Below are positions 45,473 through 54,969 of a stretch of 64,000 nucleotides of DNA, one piece after another. This DNA comes from Mycobacterium sp. 852002-51961_SCH5331710. GTDB taxonomy: Bacteria; Actinomycetota; Actinomycetes; Mycobacteriales; Mycobacteriaceae. The notes below the pieces were generated by a model. The model had not been told where the DNA came from. It made no database searches and saw only the letters and a program-made list of their open reading frames with translations. The position numbers and the translations under genes are program-made. Location of the stretch: positions 1-64,000 of the forward strand of contig NZ_LZSQ01000038.1 of NCBI RefSeq assembly GCF_001665535.1, given 5' to 3'. Positions within the stretch are counted from its first letter, which is position 1, and each line of letters starts with the position of its first letter.

Positions 45473-46150
45473 GTGCCGTTGGTCACCGCGCGGCGGACCG
45501 GCCTCGTCGAGCAGGTCATCGAGCAGTTGCGGGCCTCGGTCACCCGCGGCGAGTGGCCGGTCGGGCAGCGCATCCCCAACGAGACGGACCTGGTCGGATC
45601 GCTCGGCGTCGGCCGCAACACCGTGCGCGAGGCGGTGCGGGCGCTGGCGCACGCAGGCATCCTCGAGGTGCGGCAGGGCGACGGCACCTATGTCCGAGCC
45701 ACCAGCGAGGTGTCGGGTGCGCTGGGCCGGCTCTGCGGTGCCGAGTGGCGCGAGGTGCTCGCGGTGCGGCGCGCGCTCGAGGCCGAGGGCGCCCGTGCGG
45801 CCGCGGCGCACCGTACCGACGACGACCTGGCCGAGTTGCGGGCGCTACTCGATCACCGCGACGCATGCCTGGCCGGGGGAGACACCGACGAATTCGCCCG
45901 CGCCGACGCAGAATTCCACTTGGCCGTCGTGCGCAGCTCGCACAACGCCACGCTCACCGAGCTGTACCGGGGGCTGATGGAGGCCATCACGGCCAGTGTC
46001 GCGAGCGGGCAGGACGCCTCGGTCGAGGTCGTCGATCACGGTGTGCTGCTGGAACATATCGCCGCGGGTGACGGCGAACGTGCCGCCCGCACGGCCGCCG
46101 AGATCATCGACGGAGTGCTTGCCGACCTGCCCGCCAACGGCGACTGCTGA
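45473..46150 (+). CDS. GntR-family regulator (FadR/FCD type)
   Basis: 225 residues. Winged helix with QRIPNETDLVGSLGVGRNTVREAVRALAHAGILEVRQGDGTYVRA, then an FCD domain with the metal-ligand histidines in FARADAEFHLAVVRSSHN and DHGVLLEHIAAGD. GTG 45473 with AAAGGA upstream. Divergent from the CynX-type MFS gene, the classical layout for local control. Confidence 0.9.
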   Translation: MPLVTARRTGLVEQVIEQLRASVTRGEWPVGQRIPNETDLVGSLGVGRNTVREAVRALAHAGILEVRQGDGTYVRATSEVSGALGRLCGAEWREVLAVRRALEAEGARAAAAHRTDDDLAELRALLDHRDACLAGGDTDEFARADAEFHLAVVRSSHNATLTELYRGLMEAITASVASGQDASVEVVDHGVLLEHIAAGDGERAARTAAEIIDGVLADLPANGDC

Positions 46151-46157
46151 AGCGGCG

Positions 46158-47474
46158 CTACTCCCGGGCCGCGCGCCTGCTGCCCAGCGCGACGACCAGG
46201 GCGGCGGCCGCCAACGACAGCGTGCCCACCACCCACATCGCCACCCTGCTGTTGCCCGTCAGGTCGGTCAGCCAGCCGGTGATGTACGGACCGCCGAACC
46301 CGCTCAGATTGCCGAGCGAGTTGATCAGCGCGATACCACCGGCGGCCGCGGCCCCGGTCAGGAAAGCCGATGGCAGAGACCAGAACACGGGTAGCGCGCA
46401 CATGACCGCGCAGGTGCACAGCGTGACGGCCAGCATCGCCAGGTAGACGTCGGTCATGTACAGGGCCGCAGGGATGGCGATACCTCCGACGATCGCCGGA
46501 ATCGCGACATGCCATACGCGCTCGCCCGTGCGGTCGGAGTGCCACGCCCATGGCACCATGACGATCGCGGCCACGACGTACGGAATCGACGTGACCAGCC
46601 CGCGCTGGATCACGTCGAGATGGACGCCGTACTCCTCCTGAAATCCGGCGACGATGGTGGGCAAGAAGAAGCCGACCGCGTAGAGCCCGTAGGTGATCCC
46701 GAAGTAGATGAACGCCAGGGCCAGGATGCGCGGATGGGTCAGCGCCTTCTTCAACGGCCAGTGGCCGGCGCTCTCGGCGATCGCGCGCTCGTCGTCCAAA
46801 GTTCTTTCCAGCCAGCGCTTCTCGTCGGTGCGCAGCCAGTCCGCGGCACCGGGCCGGTCGGTGAGGTAGAACCAGCAGATCACGCCGAGTATGACCGCGG
46901 GCAGTCCCTCGACCAGAAACATGAATCGCCAGCCGGCGAGTCCGAACATCCCGTGGCCCCAGTCGATGATCAGCGATGAGATCGTCGATCCGACCGCTGT
47001 CGAGACCGGTACGGCGACCATGAACAGCGACACCGCCCGCGACCGCTGCTTCTCGGGGAACCAGAACGTGAGATAGAGGATGATGCCGGGAAAGAAGCCC
47101 GCCTCGGCGACGCCGAGCAGGAAGCGCAGGACGATGAGCGTCTCGGCGTTGGGTACGAAAGCGATTGCGGCGCTGATGATTCCCCAGCTGACCATGATCC
47201 GCGCGAGCCAGCGGCGGCCGCCGAACTTGTGCAGGGCGATGTTGCTGGGCACCTCGAGCAGCAGATAGCCCAGAAAGAAGATGCCCGAGGCGAAGCCGAA
47301 CATCTTCGCGCTCATACCGAGCTCGTCGTTCATCCCGTTCGGCCCGGCGAACGCGATGTTGACACGGTCGAGATAGTTGACGATGTAGAGCAATACCAGG
47401 AACGGGATCAGTCGCCAGGTGACCTTCGTCAGCGTCCTGTTCTCCACGGCGGGGTCCGGCAGGTAGGTGCTCAC
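46158..47474 (-). CDS. MFS transporter, anion:cation symporter (ACS) family
   Basis: 438 residues, 12 helices. Signature IVNYLDRVNIAFAGPNGMNDELGMSAKMFGFASGIFFLGYLLLEVPSNIALHKFGGRRWLARI is typical of ACS permeases for organic anions such as tartrate, phthalate or hexuronates. Converges on the GntR gene with a 7-base gap. Substrate unknown. Confidence 0.9.
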   Translation of the reverse strand: MSTYLPDPAVENRTLTKVTWRLIPFLVLLYIVNYLDRVNIAFAGPNGMNDELGMSAKMFGFASGIFFLGYLLLEVPSNIALHKFGGRRWLARIMVSWGIISAAIAFVPNAETLIVLRFLLGVAEAGFFPGIILYLTFWFPEKQRSRAVSLFMVAVPVSTAVGSTISSLIIDWGHGMFGLAGWRFMFLVEGLPAVILGVICWFYLTDRPGAADWLRTDEKRWLERTLDDERAIAESAGHWPLKKALTHPRILALAFIYFGITYGLYAVGFFLPTIVAGFQEEYGVHLDVIQRGLVTSIPYVVAAIVMVPWAWHSDRTGERVWHVAIPAIVGGIAIPAALYMTDVYLAMLAVTLCTCAVMCALPVFWSLPSAFLTGAAAAGGIALINSLGNLSGFGGPYITGWLTDLTGNSRVAMWVVGTLSLAAAALVVALGSRRAARE

Positions 47475-47563
47475 GACAGTCCTCCGGTCCCACGGTCGAG
47501 CGGCGCGTTCACAGGGAGGCTAAACGAGGCGTCCCCGGCCACGGCGACTTCTGCGGAACCGGA

Positions 47564-48166
47564 TCACTTCAGGCTGGGCAGCAACACCTCGTCGACCAGG
47601 ACGCGGACGGTCTCGTCGGTCGGAGGCCGCCCGGAGACCAGCGAACGGAACACCAGGTATCCCGGGAGCAGGTCGTAGATCTCGTCGTTGAGCTTCGACC
47701 CGTCGATCTCACCGCGCTCGATCGCGTCGCCGAGGACCTTGTTGATCACCATCTTGCGCTGATGGACGAATTCGTTCTGCATGGCCTCACTCAGCCGAGG
47801 GTTGTGCGACATCTCGTTGAGGACGGCGCGCATCGTGCTGCCGTGTTCGCACGCCTGCCGGCACACCGCTTCGCCCAGCGCCAGCAGGTCACCGCGCAAT
47901 GATCCGGTGTTCGGGGGGACGTTGGTCACGCGCGTGCCCTCGATGAACGCGGCCAACACCAGGTCCGCCTTCGACGGCCAGCGGCGGTACACCGTCGCCT
48001 TGCTCGCTTTCGCCTGCGTGGCAACGGCTTCCACCGACAGCCGGTCGTAGCCGTGCTGCTGTAACAGCTGGAGCGTGATGGCCAGCAACTCGGCCTCGCG
48101 CGGGGTCCAGCGCGAGCCGGACGAGGTAGCCGACTCGGCGTTGCTGGATCCGGACTTCACGCTCAC
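47564..48166 (-). CDS. TetR-family regulator adjacent to mmpS/mmpL
   Basis: 200 residues; helix-turn-helix LSVEAVATQAKASKATVYRRWPSKADLVLAAF and a TetR_C domain. GTG 48166 after GAGGA. Divergent from the mmpS-mmpL operon with a perfect palindrome between them, so it is the probable repressor of that efflux/export system. Confidence 0.88.
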   Translation of the reverse strand: MSVKSGSSNAESATSSGSRWTPREAELLAITLQLLQQHGYDRLSVEAVATQAKASKATVYRRWPSKADLVLAAFIEGTRVTNVPPNTGSLRGDLLALGEAVCRQACEHGSTMRAVLNEMSHNPRLSEAMQNEFVHQRKMVINKVLGDAIERGEIDGSKLNDEIYDLLPGYLVFRSLVSGRPPTDETVRVLVDEVLLPSLK

Positions 48167-48241
48167 TCCTCACCGCCCCTCTTCCAATATTTACGCGGGC
48201 GCCACCACGGGCCCGTCGAGGATAGCGGTTGCGACAGCCAG

Positions 48242-48253
48242 TACGGTACCGTA
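48242..48253. promoter_or_regulatory. Palindromic operator between tetR and mmpS
   Basis: TACGGTACCGTA is a perfect 12-bp palindrome, followed by a further half-site CCGT. It lies 75 bases from the tetR start and 79 from mmpS, a position able to repress both. Confidence 0.6.
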
Positions 48254-48332
48254 CCGTTTCGAATTGGCCTCCATTCTTCGTGTGAGTACCCATTCCGAGG
48301 CCGGATCGTGGCAGCCGTCGAAAGGGGCGCCG

Positions 48333-48779
48333 GTGAGCGGTTTTTCGGTGGGAAGACTTGTGCGCCGGCGGTGGACGATCGTGGTCGCGGTCGTCGTCGT
48401 AGCGCTCGTCGCCTTCAGCATCTACCGCCTGCACGGCATCTTCGGATCCAACAACGTCGTTTCCAAGACCGGCGCCGAGGCATTGGAGAACACGGGCTTC
48501 AACCCCAAACGCGTTCTGCTGGAGGTCTTCGGCACTCCGGGCTCCGTCGCCACGGTCAACTTCCTCGACATCGACGCCCAGCCCCAGCGCGTCGACGACG
48601 TGCCCCTGCCGTGGTCGCACGAGTTGGTCACCGACGAACCGACCCTCTTCGTCGATCTGCGTGCACAAGGCGACGGTTCGGTCATCGGATGTCGCATCAC
48701 CGTCAACGGGGTGGTCACGGACGAAAGGTCCTCCGACAACGTGAATGGATACATCTCGTGCCTGGACAAGACGGCGTGA
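48333..48779 (+). CDS. MmpS-family membrane accessory protein
   Basis: 148 residues from GTG 48333 (AAAGGGG upstream), typical MmpS length. One N-terminal membrane helix (WTIVVAVVVVALVAFSIYRLHGIFGS), then the extracytoplasmic MmpS domain (VLLEVFGTPGSVATVNFLDIDAQPQRVDDVPLPWSHEL, GCRITVNGVVTDERSSDNVNGYISCLDK) with its conserved Cys pair. A GTG at 48282 lacks a Shine-Dalgarno. Works with the coupled MmpL; which of the MmpS4/S5-like systems it equals cannot be told. Confidence 0.92.
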   Translation: MSGFSVGRLVRRRWTIVVAVVVVALVAFSIYRLHGIFGSNNVVSKTGAEALENTGFNPKRVLLEVFGTPGSVATVNFLDIDAQPQRVDDVPLPWSHELVTDEPTLFVDLRAQGDGSVIGCRITVNGVVTDERSSDNVNGYISCLDKTA

Positions 48780-51679
48780 CCGCGCAGAGCACCGACGAGG
48801 GGGCACATCGCTCCGACGCCGCGGTGACGGGTTCGCGGCCCGCGCGTCTCATCCGTCGCCTGGCCCTGCCCATTCTGTTGATCTGGGTCGCGGTCGCCGC
48901 GGTCACCAACGTCGTGGGACCACAGCTCGAAGTGGTGGGCGCAGAGCGGTCGGTATCGCTGAACGCCGCCGATTCACCGTCGATCATGGCGATGCGCCAC
49001 ATCGGACAGGTCTTCGACGAATTCGATTCCGACAGCGCCGCGATGGTGGTGCTCGAGAGCGACCAACCCCTGGGCGCCGAGGCACACGAGTATTACGACG
49101 GCCTGGTGCGCCGGCTGGCCGCCGACACCAAACACGTTGAGCACATCCAGGACTTCTGGGGAGATCCGCTGACCGCGGGCGGCTCACAGAGCAAGGACGG
49201 CAAGGCCGCGCTGGTTCAGCTGTACCTCTCGGGCAACCAGGGCGAAGCGCTGGCCAACGAATCCGTCGACGCGGTGCGCGGGATCGTCGACAACACACCG
49301 CCACCGCCCGGGCTGCGGGTCTACGTGACCGGTGCGGCACCGCTCATCACCGACAACTTCGAGGTGGGTAGCGAAGGCACCCACAAGGTCACCGCCATCA
49401 CCTTCCTCGTCATCGCGGTGATGCTGCTCATCGTCTACCGGTCCATCCTGACGACGCTGATCATGCTCGTCACGGTGTTCGTCGAACTCGCCGCCGCCCG
49501 AGGCGTGGTCGCGGTGCTCGCGGATTCCGGGCTCATCGGCCTGACGACGTATGCGACGAACCTGTTGACGCTGCTCGCGATCGCGGCAGGCACCGACTAC
49601 GCGATCTTCGTGGCGGGCCGCTATCACGAGGCGCGCAACAAGGGCATGGACCGAGTCTCTGCGTACTACGACATGTATCGCGGGACCATTCACGTCATCC
49701 TCGGATCGGGGCTGACGATCGCCGGGGCGGTGGCCTGCCTCGCCTTCACCCGGCTCCCGTACTTCCAGACGCTCGGCATCCCCGCCGCCATCGGAGTCCT
49801 CGTGACGTTGTCGGCCGCGGTCACGCTGGGGCCGGCCGTCCTTCTGATCGCCACCCGCTTCGGGCTCATGGAGCCCAAACATGCGACCCGCGTGCGTGGT
49901 TGGCGCCGCATCGGCACCGCGATCGTGCGGTGGCCGGGCCCGATCCTCGCGGTCGCGACGTTGCTCGCACTCGTCGGCCTTCTCGCGCTGCCGGGCTACA
50001 AGACCAGCTACGACGCGCGCCCGTACCTGCCCGCCTCGGCGCCGGCGGTCGAGGGCTACACGGCCGCCGAGCGGCACTTCTCCGAGGCGCGCCTCAACCC
50101 GGAACTGTTGATGATCGAGACCGATCACGACATGCGTAATCCCGCCGACATGCTGATCCTCGAGCGCGTCGCCAAGGCCGTCCTGCACACCAAGGGCGTC
50201 AACCTCGTGCAGTCGATCACCAGGCCGCTGGGCACGCCGATCAGCCACAGCTCCATCCCTTTTCAGATCAGTGCCCAGAGCGCGAGCCAGATCATGAACC
50301 TGAGCTATCAGCAGGCGCGCGGCGCCGATCTGCTCAAGCAGGCCAACGAGATCAGCAACACCATCGACATCCTCAAACAGCAGGTGGCTCTGCAGCAGGC
50401 GAGTGCGGCCGCGACGCACGAGCAGACGCAGGCGTTCCACGACACGGTGACGATCGTGGAGGACCTGCGCGACAAGCTCGCCAACTTCGACGACCAGTTC
50501 CGGCCGATACGCAATTATTTCTACTGGGAGCCACACTGTTTCGACATTCCGATGTGCTCGGCCCTGCGATCGGTGTTCGACTCCCTGGACGGAATCGCCC
50601 TGCTGGCCGACCAGTTCGGCACCATCACCGCCAGTCTGGACAAGCTCGACGCCCTGCAGCCGAAACTGGTCGAACTCTTGCCGCCGCAGATCGCCATCCA
50701 GGAACGCAACCGCGACCTCACCCTGTCCAACTACGCCACCACCACGGGCATCAACGCCCAGAGTAACGAGGCACTGAAGAACTCGACGGCGATGGGTCAG
50801 GCGTTCGATCTGGCCAAGAACGACGACACGTTCTACCTGCCGCCGGAGGCGTTCGACAACCCCGACTTCAAACGCGGCTTGAAGCTGTTCCTCTCACCGG
50901 ACGGCAAGGCCGCGCGGATGATCATCACGCATGAGGGGAAACCCGCCACGCCGGAGGGGATTTCGCACATCAACGCGATCAAGGACTCCGCGTTCGATGC
51001 GATCAAGGCCACCCCGTTGTCGGACGCGAAGATCTATGTCGCCGGGACCGCCTCGACCTACAAGGACATTCAGGACGGCGCCAAGTACGACCTGCTGATC
51101 GTCGCGCTGGCGGCGATGGCGCTCATCCTGTTGATCATGATGTTCATCACCCGCAGCCTGGTGGCCGCGGTCGTGATCGTCGGTACCGTCGCGCTGTCGC
51201 TGGGCGCATCGTTCGGCTTGTCGGTTCTGGTGTGGCAGTACATCTTCGGGATACAGCTCTACTGGATCGTGTTGGCGCTGGCCGTCATCCTGCTGCTGGC
51301 CGTGGGGGCCGACTACAACCTGCTGTTGATCTCGCGGTTCAAGGAGGAGATCGGCGCCGGACTCAACACCGGCATCATCCGTGCGATGGCCGGAACCGGC
51401 AGCGTCGTCACCGCGGCGGGGCTCGTCTTCGCCGCGACGATGTCGTCGTTCATCTTCAGCGACCTGGTGGTTCTCGGCCAGATCGGCACGACGATCGGCA
51501 TGGGGTTGTTGTTCGACACGCTGATTGTCCGCTCCTTCATGACGCCGTCCATCGCGGCCCTGCTCGGCCGCTGGTTCTGGTGGCCACTGAACGTGCGTCC
51601 GCGGCCGGCGAGCCGAATGCTGCGCCCGTACGGAACGCGCACCGAGGTGCGGACCCTTCTGCGGTCCGAGGAGAGCTGA
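48776..51679 (+). CDS. MmpL-family RND transporter (MmpL4/5-like)
   Basis: 967 residues. Proton-driven RND pump exporting lipids or siderophores. Twelve helices in two bundles; proton-relay Asp-Tyr pairs in AAGTDYAIFVAG and AVGADYNLLLISRFKEE; a long periplasmic coiled-coil insertion (about 480-690) with the Cys-containing WEPHCFDIPMC, typical of MmpL4/MmpL5-like members. GTG 48776 overlaps the mmpS stop (GTGA); the frame open upstream is not coding. Cargo unknown. Confidence 0.94.
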   Translation: MTAQSTDEGAHRSDAAVTGSRPARLIRRLALPILLIWVAVAAVTNVVGPQLEVVGAERSVSLNAADSPSIMAMRHIGQVFDEFDSDSAAMVVLESDQPLGAEAHEYYDGLVRRLAADTKHVEHIQDFWGDPLTAGGSQSKDGKAALVQLYLSGNQGEALANESVDAVRGIVDNTPPPPGLRVYVTGAAPLITDNFEVGSEGTHKVTAITFLVIAVMLLIVYRSILTTLIMLVTVFVELAAARGVVAVLADSGLIGLTTYATNLLTLLAIAAGTDYAIFVAGRYHEARNKGMDRVSAYYDMYRGTIHVILGSGLTIAGAVACLAFTRLPYFQTLGIPAAIGVLVTLSAAVTLGPAVLLIATRFGLMEPKHATRVRGWRRIGTAIVRWPGPILAVATLLALVGLLALPGYKTSYDARPYLPASAPAVEGYTAAERHFSEARLNPELLMIETDHDMRNPADMLILERVAKAVLHTKGVNLVQSITRPLGTPISHSSIPFQISAQSASQIMNLSYQQARGADLLKQANEISNTIDILKQQVALQQASAAATHEQTQAFHDTVTIVEDLRDKLANFDDQFRPIRNYFYWEPHCFDIPMCSALRSVFDSLDGIALLADQFGTITASLDKLDALQPKLVELLPPQIAIQERNRDLTLSNYATTTGINAQSNEALKNSTAMGQAFDLAKNDDTFYLPPEAFDNPDFKRGLKLFLSPDGKAARMIITHEGKPATPEGISHINAIKDSAFDAIKATPLSDAKIYVAGTASTYKDIQDGAKYDLLIVALAAMALILLIMMFITRSLVAAVVIVGTVALSLGASFGLSVLVWQYIFGIQLYWIVLALAVILLLAVGADYNLLLISRFKEEIGAGLNTGIIRAMAGTGSVVTAAGLVFAATMSSFIFSDLVVLGQIGTTIGMGLLFDTLIVRSFMTPSIAALLGRWFWWPLNVRPRPASRMLRPYGTRTEVRTLLRSEES

Positions 51680-51716
51680 TAGGAGACCTCGGCCCACGCG
51701 CGGATGGGTGGGTCAG

Positions 51717-51741
51717 GTTTCGAGTGGCGCCGTAAGGGAAA
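51717..51741 (+). promoter_or_regulatory. SigF-like promoter of the catalase gene
   Basis: GTTT (51717-51720), 15 bases, GGGAAA (51736-51741). The mycobacterial SigF consensus is GTTT-N15-17-GGGTA, so the -35 fits and the -10 departs at one or two positions. Stress-type control suits the product. Confidence 0.5.
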
Positions 51742-51813
51742 CCTCCCGCCGCAGTGGGGCTCACGCCGGCGAGCGTGCTCGTGCCCCGAACCGCCACGAT
51801 TTAGGAGAGCTTG

Positions 51814-54084
51814 ATGGCCGACGACCGCGCACCGAAGGAAGCAGTCAAGGGAATGGTCGAGGAGGCCAAGGGCAAGGCCAAGGAGGCGGCGGGGGCGCTG
51901 ATCGGCAACGAAGAGTTGAAGCGTGAAGGCAGGGCCGAACAGCACAATCCGTCGTACATTCCAGGCGCGCCCGGCCCTGAGGCGCCGTCGTTCGACGAGC
52001 CGACCGCCCCGCGCGAGCCGTTGCCGCCGAAGGCCGATCAGGTTGCGCCCGAGCTGCGCACGGCAACGGGTGCGACCGTCGACGGCCCGTTGACCGCCCG
52101 TGGCCAGCAGGAGGCATACCTCACCACCGCCCAGGGCGCGCGGTTGTACGACACCGACCACTCCCTCAAAGCCGGTGAGCGCGGGCCGACGCTGTTGCAG
52201 GACCACCACCTTCGCGAGAAGATCACGCACTTCGACCACGAACGCATTCCGGAGCGAGTGGTGCACGCGCGCGGCGCCGCCGCGCACGGCGTGTTCCGCG
52301 CCAACGGTGCGGCCGAGAAGATCTGCAAGGCGGAATTCCTGCGGTCCGGCGAAGAGACCGACGTCTTCGTTCGCTTCTCGACGGTGCTCGGTTCCCGCGG
52401 ATCGGCCGATACGGTGCGCGACACCCGCGGCTTCGCCACGAAGTTCTATACGCACCAGGGCACCTTCGACCTCGTCGGCAACAACATCCCGGTGTTCTTC
52501 ATCCAGGACGGCATCAAGTTCCCCGACGTCGTGCACGCGGCCAAGCCGCACCCGGACCGGGAGATCCCGCAGGCGCAGAGCGCTCACGACACCTTCTGGG
52601 ACTTCGTGTCGCTGCACACCGAAGCCCAGGCGCACACCATGTGGAACATGTCCGACCGCGGGATTCCGCGGTCCTACCGGATGATGGAGGGCTTCGGCGT
52701 CCACACGTTCCGGCTGACCGGACCGGACGGGTCGACTTCGCTGGTGAAGTTTCACTGGAAGCCGCGACTCGGCGTGCACTCGCAGGTCTGGGAAGAAGCC
52801 CAGATCACCGCCGGGGTGGACCCCGATTTCCACCGGCGCGACCTCGCCGACGCGATCGAGAAGGGCGTCTACCCCGAGTGGGACCTCGGCGTGCAGGTGC
52901 TTCCGGACACCCCCGAGCAGATGTTCGAGGGCATCGACCTGCTCGACCCGACGAAGATCGTCCCGGAGGAGTTGGCTCCCGTGCAGATCATCGGGACGCT
53001 TCAGCTCAACCGCAACGTCACCAACTTCTTCGCCGAGACCGAGCAGGTCGCGTTTCACCCGGGGCACCTGGTGCCGGGCATCGATATCACCGACGATCCG
53101 CTTCTGCAGGCGCGGCTCTTCTCCTACCTCGACACGCAGATCACGCGGCTCGCCGGTCCGAATTTCGGCCAGATCCCGATCAATCGGCCGCACGCGCCGG
53201 TCAACGACATGTTCCGCGACGGGTTCCACCAGCACGGCGTGCATCCCGGCGTCGCGCCGTACAAGCCGAATTCCCTCGACGGCGGCTGCCCGTTCCTTGC
53301 TGGCGCGGACACCGGCGCGTTCATCGAGGTGCCGACTGTGGTTCCCGAGTCGATGAAGCGGCGTGCCGCCCCGGCCACCTATGACGACCATTTCAGCCAA
53401 GTGACGCTGTTCTACCGCAGCCTCAGCCGCGCAGAACAGGAGCACATCGCGGAGGCCTATACGTTCGAGCTGGGCAAGTGCTACGAGCAGGCGGTCAAGG
53501 AGCGCCAGCTCGCGGCGTTGGCGAACATCGACGCCGAGCTGTGCGCGACCGTCGCGGCCGGATTGGGTCTCGAGGCGCCCGCGCCCACCGTGCCTCCCGC
53601 GGATCCCGACGTGCTGAGCCCCGCCGTGGCCCAGGTCGGTGAGGAATGGCCGGTCGAGGGTCGACAGATCGGCATACTCACCGGCCCCGAGTCGGATCTG
53701 GCCGGTGTGGCGGCCGCTGTCACCGCGATCGCGAACGCCAAGAACGTGCCGTTCGTCGTCGCCGCACACGGCGGCACCCTCGAGCACGACGGCGGTGCCT
53801 TGCCTGTCTCTCGCACCTACGCGACCGCGCGTTCGGTGGAGTTCGACGCGATCCTCATCGCGGGATCGCCGACCGACGCCAAAGCGAAAAGCATTGTCGA
53901 CGAGACGTTCCGGCACCATAAGGCGATCGCGGTGCTGCCGGCGGGGACCGAGCTTGCCACCGCCGCAGGGGTTCCCACCGACGGGCCCGGGCTGTTCTCC
54001 GACTCTGATGCGGCGACCCTCGCCCAGTCGCTGATCGACGGGCTGGGCGAACATCGGGTGTGGGACCGCGTGGTCCTCGCCTGA
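51814..54084 (+). CDS. katE: Large-subunit catalase (KatE/HPII type) with N-terminal CsbD domain
   Basis: 756 residues, clade 2 heme catalase. Residues 8-43 (EAVKGMVEEAKGKAKEAAGALIGNEE...) are a CsbD stress-protein domain. The catalase core has His151 (VVHARG), the distal Asn in DLVGNNIPVFFIQDG and the proximal Tyr in RLFSYLDTQITRL; a flavodoxin-like C-terminal domain spans about 600-756 (GRQIGILTGPESDLAGV). ATG 51814 after AGGAGAG; the TTG just before it is less likely. Fusing CsbD to a catalase is unusual. Confidence 0.93.
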   Translation: MADDRAPKEAVKGMVEEAKGKAKEAAGALIGNEELKREGRAEQHNPSYIPGAPGPEAPSFDEPTAPREPLPPKADQVAPELRTATGATVDGPLTARGQQEAYLTTAQGARLYDTDHSLKAGERGPTLLQDHHLREKITHFDHERIPERVVHARGAAAHGVFRANGAAEKICKAEFLRSGEETDVFVRFSTVLGSRGSADTVRDTRGFATKFYTHQGTFDLVGNNIPVFFIQDGIKFPDVVHAAKPHPDREIPQAQSAHDTFWDFVSLHTEAQAHTMWNMSDRGIPRSYRMMEGFGVHTFRLTGPDGSTSLVKFHWKPRLGVHSQVWEEAQITAGVDPDFHRRDLADAIEKGVYPEWDLGVQVLPDTPEQMFEGIDLLDPTKIVPEELAPVQIIGTLQLNRNVTNFFAETEQVAFHPGHLVPGIDITDDPLLQARLFSYLDTQITRLAGPNFGQIPINRPHAPVNDMFRDGFHQHGVHPGVAPYKPNSLDGGCPFLAGADTGAFIEVPTVVPESMKRRAAPATYDDHFSQVTLFYRSLSRAEQEHIAEAYTFELGKCYEQAVKERQLAALANIDAELCATVAAGLGLEAPAPTVPPADPDVLSPAVAQVGEEWPVEGRQIGILTGPESDLAGVAAAVTAIANAKNVPFVVAAHGGTLEHDGGALPVSRTYATARSVEFDAILIAGSPTDAKAKSIVDETFRHHKAIAVLPAGTELATAAGVPTDGPGLFSDSDAATLAQSLIDGLGEHRVWDRVVLA

Positions 54085-54093
54085 GGGCGATGC

Positions 54094-54119
54094 CGGCCGG
54101 CGACCACCATCTCCGGCCG
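54094..54119 (+). terminator. Terminator of the catalase gene
   Basis: CGGCCGG (54094-54100) and CCGGCCG (54113-54119) pair across a 12-base loop, 10 bases after the stop codon. Confidence 0.55.
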
Positions 54120-54157
54120 CGGTCCGGTAGCGCCAGAACGGTTTGATGATGGTTGTG

Positions 54158-54166
54158 TGAAGATTT
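54158..54166 (+). promoter_or_regulatory. TGAAGATTT motif shared with the DUF305 promoter region
   Basis: TGAAGATTT occurs here, 45 bases before the response-regulator start, and again at 56990-56998 upstream of the DUF305 gene; both continue with AT-rich GT-x-AA or AT-x-AA sequence. It is a candidate recognition element of the response regulator. Confidence 0.35.
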
Positions 54167-54210
54167 CGTCAACAGCCCAGAAGCGGGCGGTTGAGCGGCA
54201 CGATGGGGTG

Positions 54211-54969
54211 ATGGATACCGCCGCGCAATCGTCCGCCTGCACTGCGGATTCCGGCTACCGCGCGCTGGTCGTCGATGATGAGGCGCCGCTGGCGGAAGTG
54301 GTGGCGAGCTATCTCGAGCGGGAGCATTTCGACGTCACGGTGCGCCACACGGGAGGCGAAGCGCTCGACGTGGCACGTGAGGTCGACCCGGATGTGGTGG
54401 TGTTGGATCTCGGCCTGCCGGGGATCGACGGGGTCGAGGTCTGTCGGCAGCTGCGGACGTTCTCCGACGCTTACGTCGTGATGCTGACCGCCCGCGACAC
54501 CGAGGTCGATACGATCGTCGGCCTCTCGGTCGGCGCCGACGACTACATGACCAAGCCGTTCAGTCCACGGGAGTTGGTCGCGCGGATCCGCGCCATGCTG
54601 CGTCGGCCTCGCACCGTCGGCGCACCTGACCCGGCAACGGGGTCGATGAGCGCCGAGGTGCCGGCACCGCGGGTGTTTGGCCCTCTGTCGATCGATGTCG
54701 CGGGCAGACAGGTGTATCTCGGTGGCCAGTTGATTGCGTTGACGCGCACTGAGTTCGACATTCTCGCCGTGCTGTCGTCACGCCCTGGTGTGGTGTGGAG
54801 CCGCCGGCAGCTCATCGAAGCAGTTTGGGGGGAGACATGGGTCGGCAACCGCCACCTCGTCGATGTCCACGTCGGACATCTTCGGCGCAAACTGGGTGAC
54901 GACCCTGCCGAGCCCAGCTTCGTGTTCACTGTTCGCGGAGTGGGGTACCGGATGGGGACCGGGCAGTGA
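54211..54969 (+). CDS. OmpR/PhoB-family response regulator
   Basis: 252 residues from ATG 54211. Receiver domain with Asp22/Asp23, phosphoacceptor Asp66 (VVVLDLGLPG) and Lys115 (YMTKPF), then a winged helix with HLVDVHVGHLRRKLGDDP and VRGVGYRMG. A GTG at 54157 opens the frame but would overlap the shared upstream motif. Its stop overlaps the kinase start. Target genes are probably the neighbouring metal-binding genes. Confidence 0.93.
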   Translation: MDTAAQSSACTADSGYRALVVDDEAPLAEVVASYLEREHFDVTVRHTGGEALDVAREVDPDVVVLDLGLPGIDGVEVCRQLRTFSDAYVVMLTARDTEVDTIVGLSVGADDYMTKPFSPRELVARIRAMLRRPRTVGAPDPATGSMSAEVPAPRVFGPLSIDVAGRQVYLGGQLIALTRTEFDILAVLSSRPGVVWSRRQLIEAVWGETWVGNRHLVDVHVGHLRRKLGDDPAEPSFVFTVRGVGYRMGTGQ

